DNA from: Neptunomonas japonica DSM 18939
GTDB taxonomy: Bacteria > Pseudomonadota > Gammaproteobacteria > Pseudomonadales > Balneatricaceae
Length of the DNA stretch: 64,000 nt
Reading direction: 5' to 3'
Assembly: GCF_000422765.1 (NCBI RefSeq)
Contig: NZ_AUGR01000021.1
Span: forward strand, 19,033-83,032
The notes beneath the pieces are model-generated. The model was not told where the DNA came from. It made no database searches and saw only the letters and a list, made by a program, of their open reading frames with translations. A program made the translations under genes and the position numbers. Shown piece after piece: positions 53,360-61,659 of this stretch (position 1 is the stretch's first letter; each line of letters begins with the position of its first letter).

Positions 53360-53827
53360 TTGCACTGTTTTATGAAGTCCTGTGTGATAAGTTTTTATTT
53401 TGCCTTTGTTGTGATGGCATCCCCTGTAACCTCCTATGCTGAGGGTATTACTCCGGCTGTTTGTAATGCGATTAGCAATAAAGGTGATAGAGACCGCTGT
53501 ATATTACGCTATCAAAGCCAAGAAGTGCGTAAGCTCCAAGCGGATACTGCACGAGGAACAGCCGAAAAGGAAGCGATGTTTAGGCAGCGTCAGGAGCAAG
53601 TGGCGAGTCAAAGAGGGTATGGTATGCCGCGGATGGAGAGGTACTCACGCAATAAGTTGAAAGTGGTGTTTGATCCCGTACTTCGTAGCCAGCGTGTTAA
53701 ATGTATCGGTTATGACGCTCGAGGTGATTATGTTTATAGTCGCTCCTTTTACTTGAGGCCGCCAGCTGATCACGGCTTAATGAAAACACGTGATGCGTCT
53801 AAAATCACAAAGCTTATATGTAAGTAG
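53360..53827 (+). CDS. Small secreted protein of unknown function
   Basis: 155 residues. A hydrophobic N-terminus (about 4-28, ISFYFAFVVMASPVTSYA) looks like a signal peptide. The mature part has two cysteines near the start (VCNAISNKGDRDRCIL), a charged middle with many Arg, Gln and Lys, and a C-terminal beta-rich segment (KCIGYDARGDYVYSRSFY) with Cys at the end. No family recognised. TTG 53360 is chosen because GGGAGG lies five bases upstream; ATG 53372 gives a similar protein and is the alternative. Confidence 0.55.
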   Translation: MHCFMKSCVISFYFAFVVMASPVTSYAEGITPAVCNAISNKGDRDRCILRYQSQEVRKLQADTARGTAEKEAMFRQRQEQVASQRGYGMPRMERYSRNKLKVVFDPVLRSQRVKCIGYDARGDYVYSRSFYLRPPADHGLMKTRDASKITKLICK

Positions 53828-53833
53828 GTATGT

Positions 53834-54316
53834 TTATTTGGCTGATTTTTTAAGTAAAGAAATGGCTTTGTCTATCGATTGATCTAGATAGTAGCCGTAG
53901 AACTCGGGTGTGTTTACGCCAACCATGTTGGGCACGAGTGCTTGACCTTTGCGATCAAGGAACAGCAGAGTAGGTGTTAGGCTTGCATGGTAGCGTTTTG
54001 CAAAGCGCTTTGCAGTGATCTTCTTTCCATTAAAATCAGTAATGGCATCGCTTGAGTCAATTTTCAGCTCTCTAAAGAGCGCTTTATCTTTATACCGGCC
54101 GCCCTGATGCATAGGGTCGAGAAAGTCATTATGAATCAGTTCGCAATAGCTGCAATCACGCTGGCTTACCATCACTATGGATACACGATTATCACCTTGT
54201 TGTTTCGCATCTTCAAAAAAATTGTTAGCACTGGGTAGGCCTTGTGCATGTGCTGATGTAAGCACAGTGCTAATGATGAGAGCGATAATGCTATGAAAGC
54301 GTACTTGTATCTTCAT
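53834..54316 (-). CDS. Periplasmic thioredoxin-fold protein
   Basis: 160-residue secreted protein: signal peptide (about 1-24), then a thioredoxin-like domain with redox centre C55-S-Y-C58 and the cis-Pro region SLTPTLLFLD. It resembles SoxW / thioredoxin-like proteins, and should reduce or oxidise a periplasmic partner. Its ATG overlaps the end of the hydrolase gene by four bases (ATGA type), so both are made together. Confidence 0.8.
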   Translation of the reverse strand: MKIQVRFHSIIALIISTVLTSAHAQGLPSANNFFEDAKQQGDNRVSIVMVSQRDCSYCELIHNDFLDPMHQGGRYKDKALFRELKIDSSDAITDFNGKKITAKRFAKRYHASLTPTLLFLDRKGQALVPNMVGVNTPEFYGYYLDQSIDKAISLLKKSAK

Positions 54317-55194
54317 TCTTGTTTTTCCAAAAAATCAACAACTAATTCTACTACTTCGTCAGCATAAAGGTCTCTAAAGTAATGATCTGCTCCTTCAATA
54401 ATGCTGTGTTCTACTTTCGAATTTGAAACCTGGCTCATCATTTTGGGGAGATCAGAAACGGTTTTGTCTTCTGATGCGCTGATAACTAGCGTTGGTGTGT
54501 TGATATCGTTCAAGAGAAAAGGCGTGTTGAAGCGCTCATCAGCTTGATAGTAATTAAGAAATGATTCGGCTTTGACCTGGCTATTGGCGCAATAAATGAA
54601 GTTTGTATCTTCAAGCCAAGTGTTTTTGTCGGTTTTCTCTGCTTGTAATAACACGCTTGAAAGTGATTGTGAGTAGCGTTGTTGATAATTACTATTGTCG
54701 CCTTCTTCAGTCCATGTGGCGGGTGCGAGTAATATCTGGGCTTTAAGTTGTGTGGGGTTATTGGTTGTGAACCATGCTGTTTGGTTTCCTCCGCGAGAGT
54801 GGCCCATTAACACAAGGTTTTGTGCGCCTTGGTTTTTAAGCCATTGTGCCCACACGCTTATTTCATTAAGAGCATCTGTATGTTTGTGTTGATGAGGTAC
54901 TTGGCAATCATACATGCCGTGTCTGTCGCTAATACCTAAGCTTAAATTAATAGCCAAAGAGTTAAGGCCTGAATCGCTTAGTAATAATTGCAACGTCTCA
55001 ACTAGCTCCATTTTGTTGTGTGCCAGTGTGCCGTGTGTAATGAGGATAATACCATCGGCCAGGGTGCTTCCTTCTGCTAATTGCATCTGAGCATTTAGTG
55101 TTAGGTCTTCGTATTTAGTAGTGACTTCTTGTGCAAACAGAGGCTGCGCAGTGAACAGTAAAAGGGCGGCGGAGTTGAGAAGGGTTTTATACAT
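54313..55194 (-). CDS. Alpha/beta hydrolase, secreted
   Basis: Serine hydrolase of 293 residues. Signal peptide about 1-21 (ALLLFTAQPLFA), nucleophile elbow GHSRGG, oxyanion region HGTLAHNK and the acid/His end DKTV... with GADHYF. It is DUF3530/hydrolase-4-like; the substrate is unknown. The ribosome site AGAGG five bases before ATG 55194 is fully paired in a 14-base hairpin of the leader. The thioredoxin-like gene follows with a 4-base overlap. Confidence 0.82.
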   Translation of the reverse strand: MYKTLLNSAALLLFTAQPLFAQEVTTKYEDLTLNAQMQLAEGSTLADGIILITHGTLAHNKMELVETLQLLLSDSGLNSLAINLSLGISDRHGMYDCQVPHQHKHTDALNEISVWAQWLKNQGAQNLVLMGHSRGGNQTAWFTTNNPTQLKAQILLAPATWTEEGDNSNYQQRYSQSLSSVLLQAEKTDKNTWLEDTNFIYCANSQVKAESFLNYYQADERFNTPFLLNDINTPTLVISASEDKTVSDLPKMMSQVSNSKVEHSIIEGADHYFRDLYADEVVELVVDFLEKQE

Positions 55195-55198
55195 ACGA

Positions 55199-55247
55199 AC
55201 CTCTATTATTGTTATAAGCTTATATGAAAGCCTACAATAACAGAGGT
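55199..55247 (-). promoter_or_regulatory. Leader hairpin that covers the ribosome site of the hydrolase gene
   Basis: On the minus strand arms ACCTCTGTTATTGT (55247-55234) and ACAATAATAGAGGT (55212-55199) pair over 14 bases with one G-U, loop 21 bases. The second arm contains AGAGG, the ribosome site. No T tract follows, so it is not a usual terminator. Confidence 0.7.
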
Positions 55248-55259
55248 CTCTAATTTAGG

Positions 55260-55802
55260 CTACAGACCTTCGTAGGCCAGCATGGTGTAAACAGGAATAC
55301 CTGCTTCTTGAATACGGATAGAGCCGTTTAAGTCAGGAAGATCAACTAATGCAGCGCTTTCTATTACTTCTGCACCTAATTTTTTTATCAGGGTACAGGC
55401 AGCAAGAATAGTCCCACCGGTTGCAATAAGGTCATCGAATACTAGTACTCGGTCACCAGGGCCTACCGAGTCTATCTGCATTTCAACGGCCGCCGTACCA
55501 TACTCAAGCTTATATTCTTGGTGTACGGTTTCACCTGGCAGTTTCCCTTTCTTGCGAACCAGCACTAAAGGCTTCTGCATTTGGTAGGCCATGATTGATG
55601 CAATAAGAAAGCCTCGGGCGTCAATGCAAGCAATGTGTGTTAGCTCTGAATCCATATATCGCTGAATAAACGCGTCAGCAACCATGCGTAATGCTTTGGG
55701 GTCTTTGAAAATAGGCGTGATGTCGCGAAAGACTACGCCAGGCTCTGGCCAGTCAGGTAACGATCGGATAACTGACTTGACATAAAATTCGTCGTAAGAC
55801 AT
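55260..55802 (-). CDS. apt: Adenine phosphoribosyltransferase
   Basis: Purine salvage enzyme that converts adenine and PRPP to AMP. 180 residues; PRPP-binding motif VLVFDDLIATGGT, N-terminal IRSLPDWPEPGVVFRDITP (split at the proline), and the adenine-binding FRDI region are standard. The order fnr - apt is conserved in Pseudomonas. An FNR-type box sits about 39 bases upstream of its start, on the edge of the candidate RNA promoter. Confidence 0.95.
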   Translation of the reverse strand: MSYDEFYVKSVIRSLPDWPEPGVVFRDITPIFKDPKALRMVADAFIQRYMDSELTHIACIDARGFLIASIMAYQMQKPLVLVRKKGKLPGETVHQEYKLEYGTAAVEMQIDSVGPGDRVLVFDDLIATGGTILAACTLIKKLGAEVIESAALVDLPDLNGSIRIQEAGIPVYTMLAYEGL

Positions 55803-55840
55803 GTACTAATGGCTCCTCAATTAAGCCGGAACGTTAACGC

Positions 55841-55854
55841 TTGATATGGCTCAA
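55841..55854. promoter_or_regulatory. FNR/ANR box upstream of the candidate RNA
   Basis: TTGATATGGCTCAA: TTGAT-N4-ATCAA with one mismatch in the right half (CTCAA). Centre at 55847.5. With -10 TTTAAT at 55877-55882 it gives a start near 55889, i.e. centre at about -41.5, class II arrangement. Confidence 0.65.
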
Positions 55855-55876
55855 TGTTTACAAAAAGAATATACGG

Positions 55877-55882
55877 TTTAAT
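55877..55882 (+). promoter_or_regulatory. -10 element of the FNR-dependent candidate promoter
   Basis: TTTAAT, one mismatch from TATAAT, placed 35 bases from the FNR box centre to the end of the element. No -35 match is needed for a class II FNR promoter. Predicted start G at 55889. Confidence 0.6.
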
Positions 55883-55888
55883 CACTGT

Positions 55889-55967
55889 GTTGGGTTACAC
55901 ATAGAGATGGCTACTTCTTTGTGCAACTATTTTTAGCGCCGTTCAGTTAATTGGACGGCGTTTTTTT
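55889..55967 (+). ncRNA. Candidate FNR-activated small RNA
   Basis: About 79 bases between apt (leftward) and fnr (leftward), on the plus strand. It starts after an FNR box and -10, can fold GTTG...CACA / TGTGCAAC, has a U-rich stretch CAACTATTTTT, and ends with the strong terminator CGCCGTTCA / TGGACGGCG, loop GTTAAT, then T7 (55961-55967). No larger frame; ATG GCT ... TAG at 55907 would give 9 residues only. FnrS of E. coli is an FNR-activated RNA of similar size class, but this sequence is not related by eye. Confidence 0.55.
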
Positions 55968-55985
55968 ATCTACTGGATTTATAAC

Positions 55986-56768
55986 CTATATAGAAAGCTG
56001 CTGTACATCTACTTCTGTAGGAGTGTCTTTGCCGTGACACTCACCTGAAACTTCGTATAGGCTATCTAAATCTAGTAAGTCTAACTCTTTACCATCGACT
56101 TGAATTAGATTGTTCTTTTGAAAGCGAGTAAAAATACGGCTTACTGTTTCTACCGCTAATCCTAAGTAATTACCTATTTCATTGCGCGACATGGATAGTC
56201 TGAATTTGTGTGCAGAGTAACCACGTGCTTGGAAGCGTTGAGAGAGTTTAATGAGGAAGGTCGCAACGCGCTCTTCAGCGTTCTTTTTTGAGAGGAGAAG
56301 CATCATTTGTTGATCGTCTCTGATCTCTTTGCTCATGGTTCGCATCACTTGACGTCGCAGCTCTGGAAGCTGTCCACAAAGTGTATCTAGATTATCAAAA
56401 GGGATTTCACATACCGTTGTGGTTTCCATTATTTTAGTGGAAACCGGGTAGTGTTGATTATCATAACCGCTTAAACCAACCAGCTCCCCTGGAAAGTAAA
56501 AGCCTGTGATCTGCTCTTCGCCTTCATTGGTAATAGTGTAGCTTTTAACGCTGCCTGCACGAATAGCAAAAACCGATTCGAAGTTGTCACCCTGATGAAA
56601 AAGGTGATCTCCTTTTTTTAGTGGTCGGCTTTTCTCAATAATATTATCAAGGCTATCCATCTCCGTGTTGTTTAATGACACGGGAAGGCAAAGTGAGCTT
56701 AAGCTGCATGTATTACAATGAGCTTGCTGCAGGCTATGCAGTTTCCCTTCCTTTTTTATATCGCTCAT
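55986..56768 (-). CDS. fnr: FNR/ANR oxygen-responsive transcription regulator
   Basis: CRP/FNR-family activator that binds DNA when a [4Fe-4S] cluster is intact under low oxygen. 260 residues with C18-x2-C21-x5-C27 and C120 as cluster ligands, a cNMP-like sensor domain (about 35-150) and a C-terminal HTH with ETVSR ([14 protein letters not shown]), the FNR recognition residues for TTGAT half-sites. ATG 56768 is chosen with CAGGAA six bases upstream. It sits between hemN and apt as in Pseudomonas anr. Confidence 0.95.
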   Translation of the reverse strand: MSDIKKEGKLHSLQQAHCNTCSLSSLCLPVSLNNTEMDSLDNIIEKSRPLKKGDHLFHQGDNFESVFAIRAGSVKSYTITNEGEEQITGFYFPGELVGLSGYDNQHYPVSTKIMETTTVCEIPFDNLDTLCGQLPELRRQVMRTMSKEIRDDQQMMLLLSKKNAEERVATFLIKLSQRFQARGYSAHKFRLSMSRNEIGNYLGLAVETVSRIFTRFQKNNLIQVDGKELDLLDLDSLYEVSGECHGKDTPTEVDVQQLSI

Positions 56769-56784
56769 GGCCAATTCCTGTGTT

Positions 56785-56826
56785 TGTTACATAATGAGAG
56801 GCTACTCAGCCGTTAATTATGTAACA
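56785..56826. repeat. Inverted repeat upstream of fnr
   Basis: TGTTACATAAT (56785-56795) and ATTATGTAACA (56816-56826) are exact complements separated by 20 bases that contain a second stem GGCT / AGCC. It occupies the gap between hemN and fnr. It could be a two-site operator or a terminator-like RNA hairpin; no T tract follows. Confidence 0.6.
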
Positions 56827-56851
56827 TTTAGAGGGAGGCGTGAAGCATCTA

Positions 56852-58243
56852 TTATATGATACGGGAAAAACCTTGTGTGGCTTGCTGTTTGGGGATGTAA
56901 CGATCAAAGGCCATACAGATGCGTCTGATTAACAAGCGACCAGATGCGGTTACAGTAATTCGCTGCTCGTCTAGCTCGATTAAACCATCCTGAACGAAGT
57001 GTTGTAACTCGGTTTGCTCTTGTGAAAAATACTCTTTAAAGTCAATGCCAAACAGCTTTTCGATGGGTTTTGGGTCTAGTTCGAAATGGCAAATTAATTG
57101 TGTAATTACGGCACGACGGATTTGGTCGTCTGTGCTCAATTGTACACCGCGTCGGATAGCGCTTGCGCGTGTATCAACTGCTTTAGAGTAGGCATTAATA
57201 TCATGCTCATTTTGATAATAAACATCTCCTATTTGACTAATGGCTGAGACGCCCATAGCAACTAAATCACAGTCTGAGTGGGTAGTGTAGCCTTGGAAGT
57301 TGCGATGAAGGTGTCCACTCTCTTGAGCAAGCGCCAGTTCATCGTCAGGTTTTGCAAAGTGATCCATGCCAATATAGACATAACCTGCATCGAGTAACTT
57401 ATTAATAGTGGACTCGAGAATGGCTAATTTTGTTTCAGGGCTTGGTAGATCCTCTGCATTAATGTGCTTTTGCGAGCGGAAGCGATCGGGCATATGGGCA
57501 TAATTAAACACGGACAAACGATCGGGGCTCATGTCAATGACAGTATCAAGGGTGGCGTTGAAGCTTTCAAATGTTTGATGTGGCAGCCCGTATATGAGAT
57601 CCATGTTGATCGATTTGAAGCCAAGGTCTCGTGCGGCCGTAAGTACTGCTGCCGTTTGTTCGGTAGGCTGAATGCGATTAACTGCTTCCTGAACAACCGG
57701 ATTTACATCCTGAACACCTAAGCTAATTCGGTTGAAACCCTCTTTTCTGAGCGTGCGCATTGTTTCTAATGACGCTTCACGTGGGTCTATTTCGATGGAG
57801 TAATCACCACTATCATCATCAAGTAAATTAAATTCTTGTTTGAGCTTGTTCATAAGCTCAGTCATTTGTTCATCGCTGATGAAAGTAGGTGTGCCGCCGC
57901 CCCAATGTAATTGGTTAACAATTCGGCCGTCGCTATACCATTTTGCTGCTTGCTCAATTTCTTTATACAAGGTGTCTAAATAAGGCTGGGCTTTCTTTCG
58001 GTTGCGGCTAATAACTTTATTGCAGGCGCAGAAGTAACATACATGAGCACAAAAAGGTATGTGCACATAAAGTGATAAGGGTGCTGTCTTATCAGTAGTT
58101 GTTTGCCCGTTTAGTACAAGTTGTTCTTCTGAAAGGGAGGTGTCAAATTGAATGGCTGTCGGGTATGAGGTGTATCGAGGGCCCGATAAATCATAACGTT
58201 TAATTAGATCCAGGTCCCATGAAATGGTTTTGTCCAGGCTCAC
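56852..58243 (-). CDS. hemN: Oxygen-independent coproporphyrinogen III dehydrogenase
   Basis: Radical SAM enzyme of heme synthesis used under low oxygen; converts coproporphyrinogen III to protoporphyrinogen IX. 463 residues, with cluster motif C65-x3-C69-x2-C72 followed by C74 as in E. coli HemN, and GGGTPTF plus the C-terminal HemN domain. It starts with GTG at 58243 and GAGGAA six bases upstream. The upstream 60 bases contain a class II FNR promoter. Confidence 0.96.
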   Translation of the reverse strand: MSLDKTISWDLDLIKRYDLSGPRYTSYPTAIQFDTSLSEEQLVLNGQTTTDKTAPLSLYVHIPFCAHVCYFCACNKVISRNRKKAQPYLDTLYKEIEQAAKWYSDGRIVNQLHWGGGTPTFISDEQMTELMNKLKQEFNLLDDDSGDYSIEIDPREASLETMRTLRKEGFNRISLGVQDVNPVVQEAVNRIQPTEQTAAVLTAARDLGFKSINMDLIYGLPHQTFESFNATLDTVIDMSPDRLSVFNYAHMPDRFRSQKHINAEDLPSPETKLAILESTINKLLDAGYVYIGMDHFAKPDDELALAQESGHLHRNFQGYTTHSDCDLVAMGVSAISQIGDVYYQNEHDINAYSKAVDTRASAIRRGVQLSTDDQIRRAVITQLICHFELDPKPIEKLFGIDFKEYFSQEQTELQHFVQDGLIELDEQRITVTASGRLLIRRICMAFDRYIPKQQATQGFSRII

Positions 58244-58272
58244 GATAAATTCCTCATAATATTAAGCGCTGC

Positions 58273-58278
58273 AGTATA
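58273..58278 (-). promoter_or_regulatory. -10 element of the hemN promoter
   Basis: TATACT on the minus strand (58278-58273), placed about 31 bases from the FNR box centre, so the start is near 58266. Confidence 0.55.
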
Positions 58279-58299
58279 ACATTTGGAATAGATAATAAT

Positions 58300-58313
58300 T
58301 TGACGCGTATCAA
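58300..58313. promoter_or_regulatory. FNR/ANR box of hemN
   Basis: TTGACGCGTATCAA, one mismatch from TTGAT-N4-ATCAA. Its centre is about 41 bases before the predicted start, class II spacing. It overlaps the last bases of the TauE-like gene. Confidence 0.75.
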
Positions 58314-58969
58314 ATACCAATGATTCCATTAAATGGAATGGTATATAAGCCAAAAAGAATAATCATCAGGCCCGCAATGTGTTGCACATTACGGTTGGCT
58401 AGTAGAGTTTGCATCTGTTTGGCGAGCATTCCGGTACTAAGCATGGCGGGTAATGTGCCAATACCAAAAGCGAACATTAGGCTGGCGCTTTGGATAGGAT
58501 CCTGCGCTGTTGCAGCCCATATAAGGGTGCTGTAAATAAGCCCGCATGGCAGCCAGCCCCAAAAAAAGCCGAGTAATAACGCTTGCTTTATATTTTTTAC
58601 GGGGAGTAGTTTACTGGCGGCGGGCCGAATGAGAGACCATAGCTTGGTGCCTAGTTTTTCAACATGAGTTAGGCCTTTCCACCATTGGGCAACATATAAG
58701 CCCATTGTGATGAGCAACAAGCCAGCAATGGCGCGAAGGGCAATGGCAAGAGTGCTATCCTTTATAAATATTCCAAGGGAGCCTACTAATGCTCCTGCTA
58801 TAGCGTAGCTGATTAGTCTGCCGAAGTTGTAGCCTATAAGGTTTGGAATTCGGCTGTGCTTTTGTCCTAGGGCAATGGTGGCCGCGATGCCGCCACACAT
58901 ACCTACGCAGTGAGCACTACCGAGCAACCCAAGTAAAATAGCTGTCGATATAGAGAGAGACTCAGTCAC
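58310..58969 (-). CDS. TauE-like membrane protein of the cbb3 oxidase cluster (COG2836)
   Basis: About 219 residues with six hydrophobic helices. The N-terminal LLGLLGSAHCVGMCGG is the signature of the COG2836 / sulfite-exporter-like family found after ccoS in many gammaproteobacteria; the Cys and Met residues suggest copper handling. GTG 58969 is chosen because it overlaps the ccoS stop (GTGACTGA); ATG 58999 would give a 38-base overlap. Specific role in oxidase assembly is inferred from the gene order. Confidence 0.75.
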   Translation of the reverse strand: MTESLSISTAILLGLLGSAHCVGMCGGIAATIALGQKHSRIPNLIGYNFGRLISYAIAGALVGSLGIFIKDSTLAIALRAIAGLLLITMGLYVAQWWKGLTHVEKLGTKLWSLIRPAASKLLPVKNIKQALLLGFFWGWLPCGLIYSTLIWAATAQDPIQSASLMFAFGIGTLPAMLSTGMLAKQMQTLLANRNVQHIAGLMIILFGLYTIPFNGIIGI

Positions 58970-59156
58970 GTGAGGAGTTTGCCTTTCCTTGCTTGGCATC
59001 GTCTGGAATCAGATCATCATCGTCATCAAATAATATGCTATGGGCCGGCGATTCAAGGTCATCAAACTGACCCGTGTTTACACTCCAGAAAAAAGCCCAA
59101 ATGGCGAATCCTAGTAAGATGATAGCTATGGGTATTAATACAAAAAGAATTTCCAT
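58962..59156 (-). CDS. ccoS: cbb3 oxidase maturation protein CcoS
   Basis: Small membrane protein of 64 residues with one helix near the N-terminus (about 3-25, ILFVLIPIAIILLGFAIW, in part) and an acidic tail (FDDDDDLIPDD). CcoS is needed for cofactor insertion into cbb3-type cytochrome oxidase. It follows ccoI by 27 bases, in the usual ccoGHIS order. Confidence 0.92.
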   Translation of the reverse strand: MEILFVLIPIAIILLGFAIWAFFWSVNTGQFDDLESPAHSILFDDDDDLIPDDAKQGKANSSRD

Positions 59157-59183
59157 GGAGAATTATCTCGAAAATTGAAGTGG

Positions 59184-61649
59184 CTATTTTACAGGATTAC
59201 GATGAACAAGTTTAGTCAGACGAAGCGCATTGCCAACAACAATTAGGGAGCTGACCGACATGCCAATCGCAGCCATGTAGGGGGCTATGAATCCCATAGC
59301 AGCTAATGGTAAGGCAATTAGGTTATACAGCAGTGCCCAGCTCAGGTTTTGGCGAATAATAAACTGAGTTTTTCGTGACAGAAGAATCGCGTCTGTTAGG
59401 CGCTCAATATCACTACTGATTAGCACTGCATCGGCATTAGTTTTGGCAAGATCTGTAGCGCTTCCCATAGCGATGGATGTCTGAGCACCTGCGAGTACGG
59501 GGATGTCGTTAATGCCGTCGCCAATCATGACGACTTTAGCACCTTGGCTTTGCAGCTCTTGAATATAGGCGAGTTTTTCTTTAGGCGAAGTGTTAGCAAT
59601 GATTTTGTCTATGTTGAGCTCTGTAGCGACTTCCTGGACTGCGGCAGAGTTGTCACCTGTCAGCATTTGAATGTTAAGACCGAGGCGTTTCAGAGTGGTC
59701 AGTGTTTGCTGGGTGCCTTTGCGAATTTGGTCGTTTAAGCAGAACCATGCGAGCGGTGTTTGGGCGTTACAAAGTAGTAGCCATTGGCCATTGTGATCCG
59801 GAGCGTCCCTATAGGTTAGTTGTTGTTGGCATAGTGCAGATGCAAATTCAGGTTTACCAATACGGTAAACGATGTTATCAATACTCCCTTCTAAGCCTTG
59901 GCCTAGTTCTACGTGGAGTGAGTCAGCTGTTTGGCGTTGATATTTGCGAAATGCTTTAGCAATAGGGTGTTCTGAGTGAGCTTCTAATGCGGCGGCAATT
60001 TCCAGCGCAGTTTGTGCATCTACCTTGTCGCATAAATGTGTACTTTTAAGCGATAAATTACCTTCGGTGAGCGTGCCTGTTTTATCGAAAATGATATGTG
60101 TTGCCGTCGCTAGGCTTTCTAGTACATGGCCGCGGGTAATTAGTAGTCCGTGTTGTCTAAGTGTGCCAGTTGCTGCTGTGAGCGCGGTAGGGGTGGCTAA
60201 TGAAAGTGCGCAAGGGCAAGTAACAACCAGTACTGAAAGAGTAATCCAAAAAGCATTCTGAGGGTCGATTTGCCACCAAATAAGGCTAACAACAACCGCT
60301 GTTATTAGAACGGCGGCGACAAAATAACTAGCGACCTTATCGGCAGTTTTAGCTACAGCGGGTTTTTCTTCATGTGCTCTGTCGAGTAGCCTGACGATAG
60401 CAGATAGTTTTGTAGCGGCTCCCACTTCTGTGATTCTCAGCTGAAGGGGGCTCTCTACATTAATGGTTCCACCGACAACATGATCATTTAGTGTTTTGTT
60501 AATGGGAAGGTATTCACCGGTTAGGGCTGATTCATCCACTGAGGAATAGCCCGCTACAATAATGCCATCTGCAGGTATAGTATGGCCGGGTTTAACCAGA
60601 ACAATATCATCAATGCTGAGATCACTGGCTGGGATCAGTATTTCTTGCTCGTCTACTAGTTTTATTGCACTGGCGGGGATTAGGTTTAATAAGGCATTGC
60701 CTGCTCGTCCGGTCCTGTGTCTTGCCTGCATTTCTAGATAGCGACCGATCAATAAAAAGAAAGTAAACATGGTAACAGAGTCGAAATAAACTTCTCCGCT
60801 TTGAGTATAGGTTGCCCAGGCGCTCGCTAGGTAAGCTCCTCCTATGGCGATAGATACGGGAACATCCATACTGAGGTGATGTGCTCTGATGTCACGTAAT
60901 GCAGCCGTAAAAAAGGGTCTGGCAGAGTACAGCAGTATTGGTGTGGTAATGATCAGGCTTGTCCAGCGGATAAAGATTTCAAACTTCTCTTCAATGCCTT
61001 GTAATGCTCCAGCATACAAGGCAATAGACATCATCATCACCTGCATCATGCCGAGTCCAGCTATTCCTAAGCGGCGAAAAGAGCGCTTTTTTTCAAGTTC
61101 AAGTAATTGTTCTTCTTTATCAGGGTGGTAAGGGTGGCCTTGATACCCAATGTGATATATCGCAGCCATGATGCTGCTTAATGTGATGTCGCTATCATGC
61201 CAGCGGATACGAGCTCTGTGGTTAGTGAGATTGACTGACGCTTGCTCAATACCCGCTTGTTTTACCAAATGGTGCTCTAGCAACCAGACGCAGGCCGCAC
61301 ATGTTATGCCTTCAATGACTAGAGTTGCTTCTTTAATATCGTCTTCTAGCGTGACGACAAAATTTTGTTGAATCGAAGCGTTGTCATAGAGTTTTAGCTC
61401 GTCCTGGAGCGTGCTAGGGAGCTCGGTACCAGAGAGGTCTGGTGTGAGCATCGAATCGCCCTGACGGTATTTGTAGTAGTGCTCAAGCCCACTAGAAACA
61501 ATGGTTTCTGCAACTGCTTTGCATCCGGGGCAGCACATAGGTTGTGCAGTGCCTTTAATATTGGCCATAAACTGTACGCCTTTGGGTACGTCTTGGCCGC
61601 AATGAAAGCATGTCACAGGGCTGTGCTGACTATTAAGACTACTACTCAT
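59184..61649 (-). CDS. ccoI: Copper-translocating P-type ATPase CcoI
   Basis: P1B-type ATPase that exports copper for cbb3 oxidase assembly. 821 residues. N-terminal cysteine-rich part (C14-x2-C17, then C39-C40-x2-C43), heavy-metal-associated domain with C117-A-A-C120, eight helices with CPC in TCPCAL, the phosphorylation site DKTGTLT, and the hinge GDGINDIPVLAGA. The double Cys-rich start is typical of FixI/CcoI and absent in CopA. It follows ccoH by 10 bases. Confidence 0.96.
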   Translation of the reverse strand: MSSSLNSQHSPVTCFHCGQDVPKGVQFMANIKGTAQPMCCPGCKAVAETIVSSGLEHYYKYRQGDSMLTPDLSGTELPSTLQDELKLYDNASIQQNFVVTLEDDIKEATLVIEGITCAACVWLLEHHLVKQAGIEQASVNLTNHRARIRWHDSDITLSSIMAAIYHIGYQGHPYHPDKEEQLLELEKKRSFRRLGIAGLGMMQVMMMSIALYAGALQGIEEKFEIFIRWTSLIITTPILLYSARPFFTAALRDIRAHHLSMDVPVSIAIGGAYLASAWATYTQSGEVYFDSVTMFTFFLLIGRYLEMQARHRTGRAGNALLNLIPASAIKLVDEQEILIPASDLSIDDIVLVKPGHTIPADGIIVAGYSSVDESALTGEYLPINKTLNDHVVGGTINVESPLQLRITEVGAATKLSAIVRLLDRAHEEKPAVAKTADKVASYFVAAVLITAVVVSLIWWQIDPQNAFWITLSVLVVTCPCALSLATPTALTAATGTLRQHGLLITRGHVLESLATATHIIFDKTGTLTEGNLSLKSTHLCDKVDAQTALEIAAALEAHSEHPIAKAFRKYQRQTADSLHVELGQGLEGSIDNIVYRIGKPEFASALCQQQLTYRDAPDHNGQWLLLCNAQTPLAWFCLNDQIRKGTQQTLTTLKRLGLNIQMLTGDNSAAVQEVATELNIDKIIANTSPKEKLAYIQELQSQGAKVVMIGDGINDIPVLAGAQTSIAMGSATDLAKTNADAVLISSDIERLTDAILLSRKTQFIIRQNLSWALLYNLIALPLAAMGFIAPYMAAIGMSVSSLIVVGNALRLTKLVHRNPVK

Positions 61650-61659
61650 ACTACGTGCC

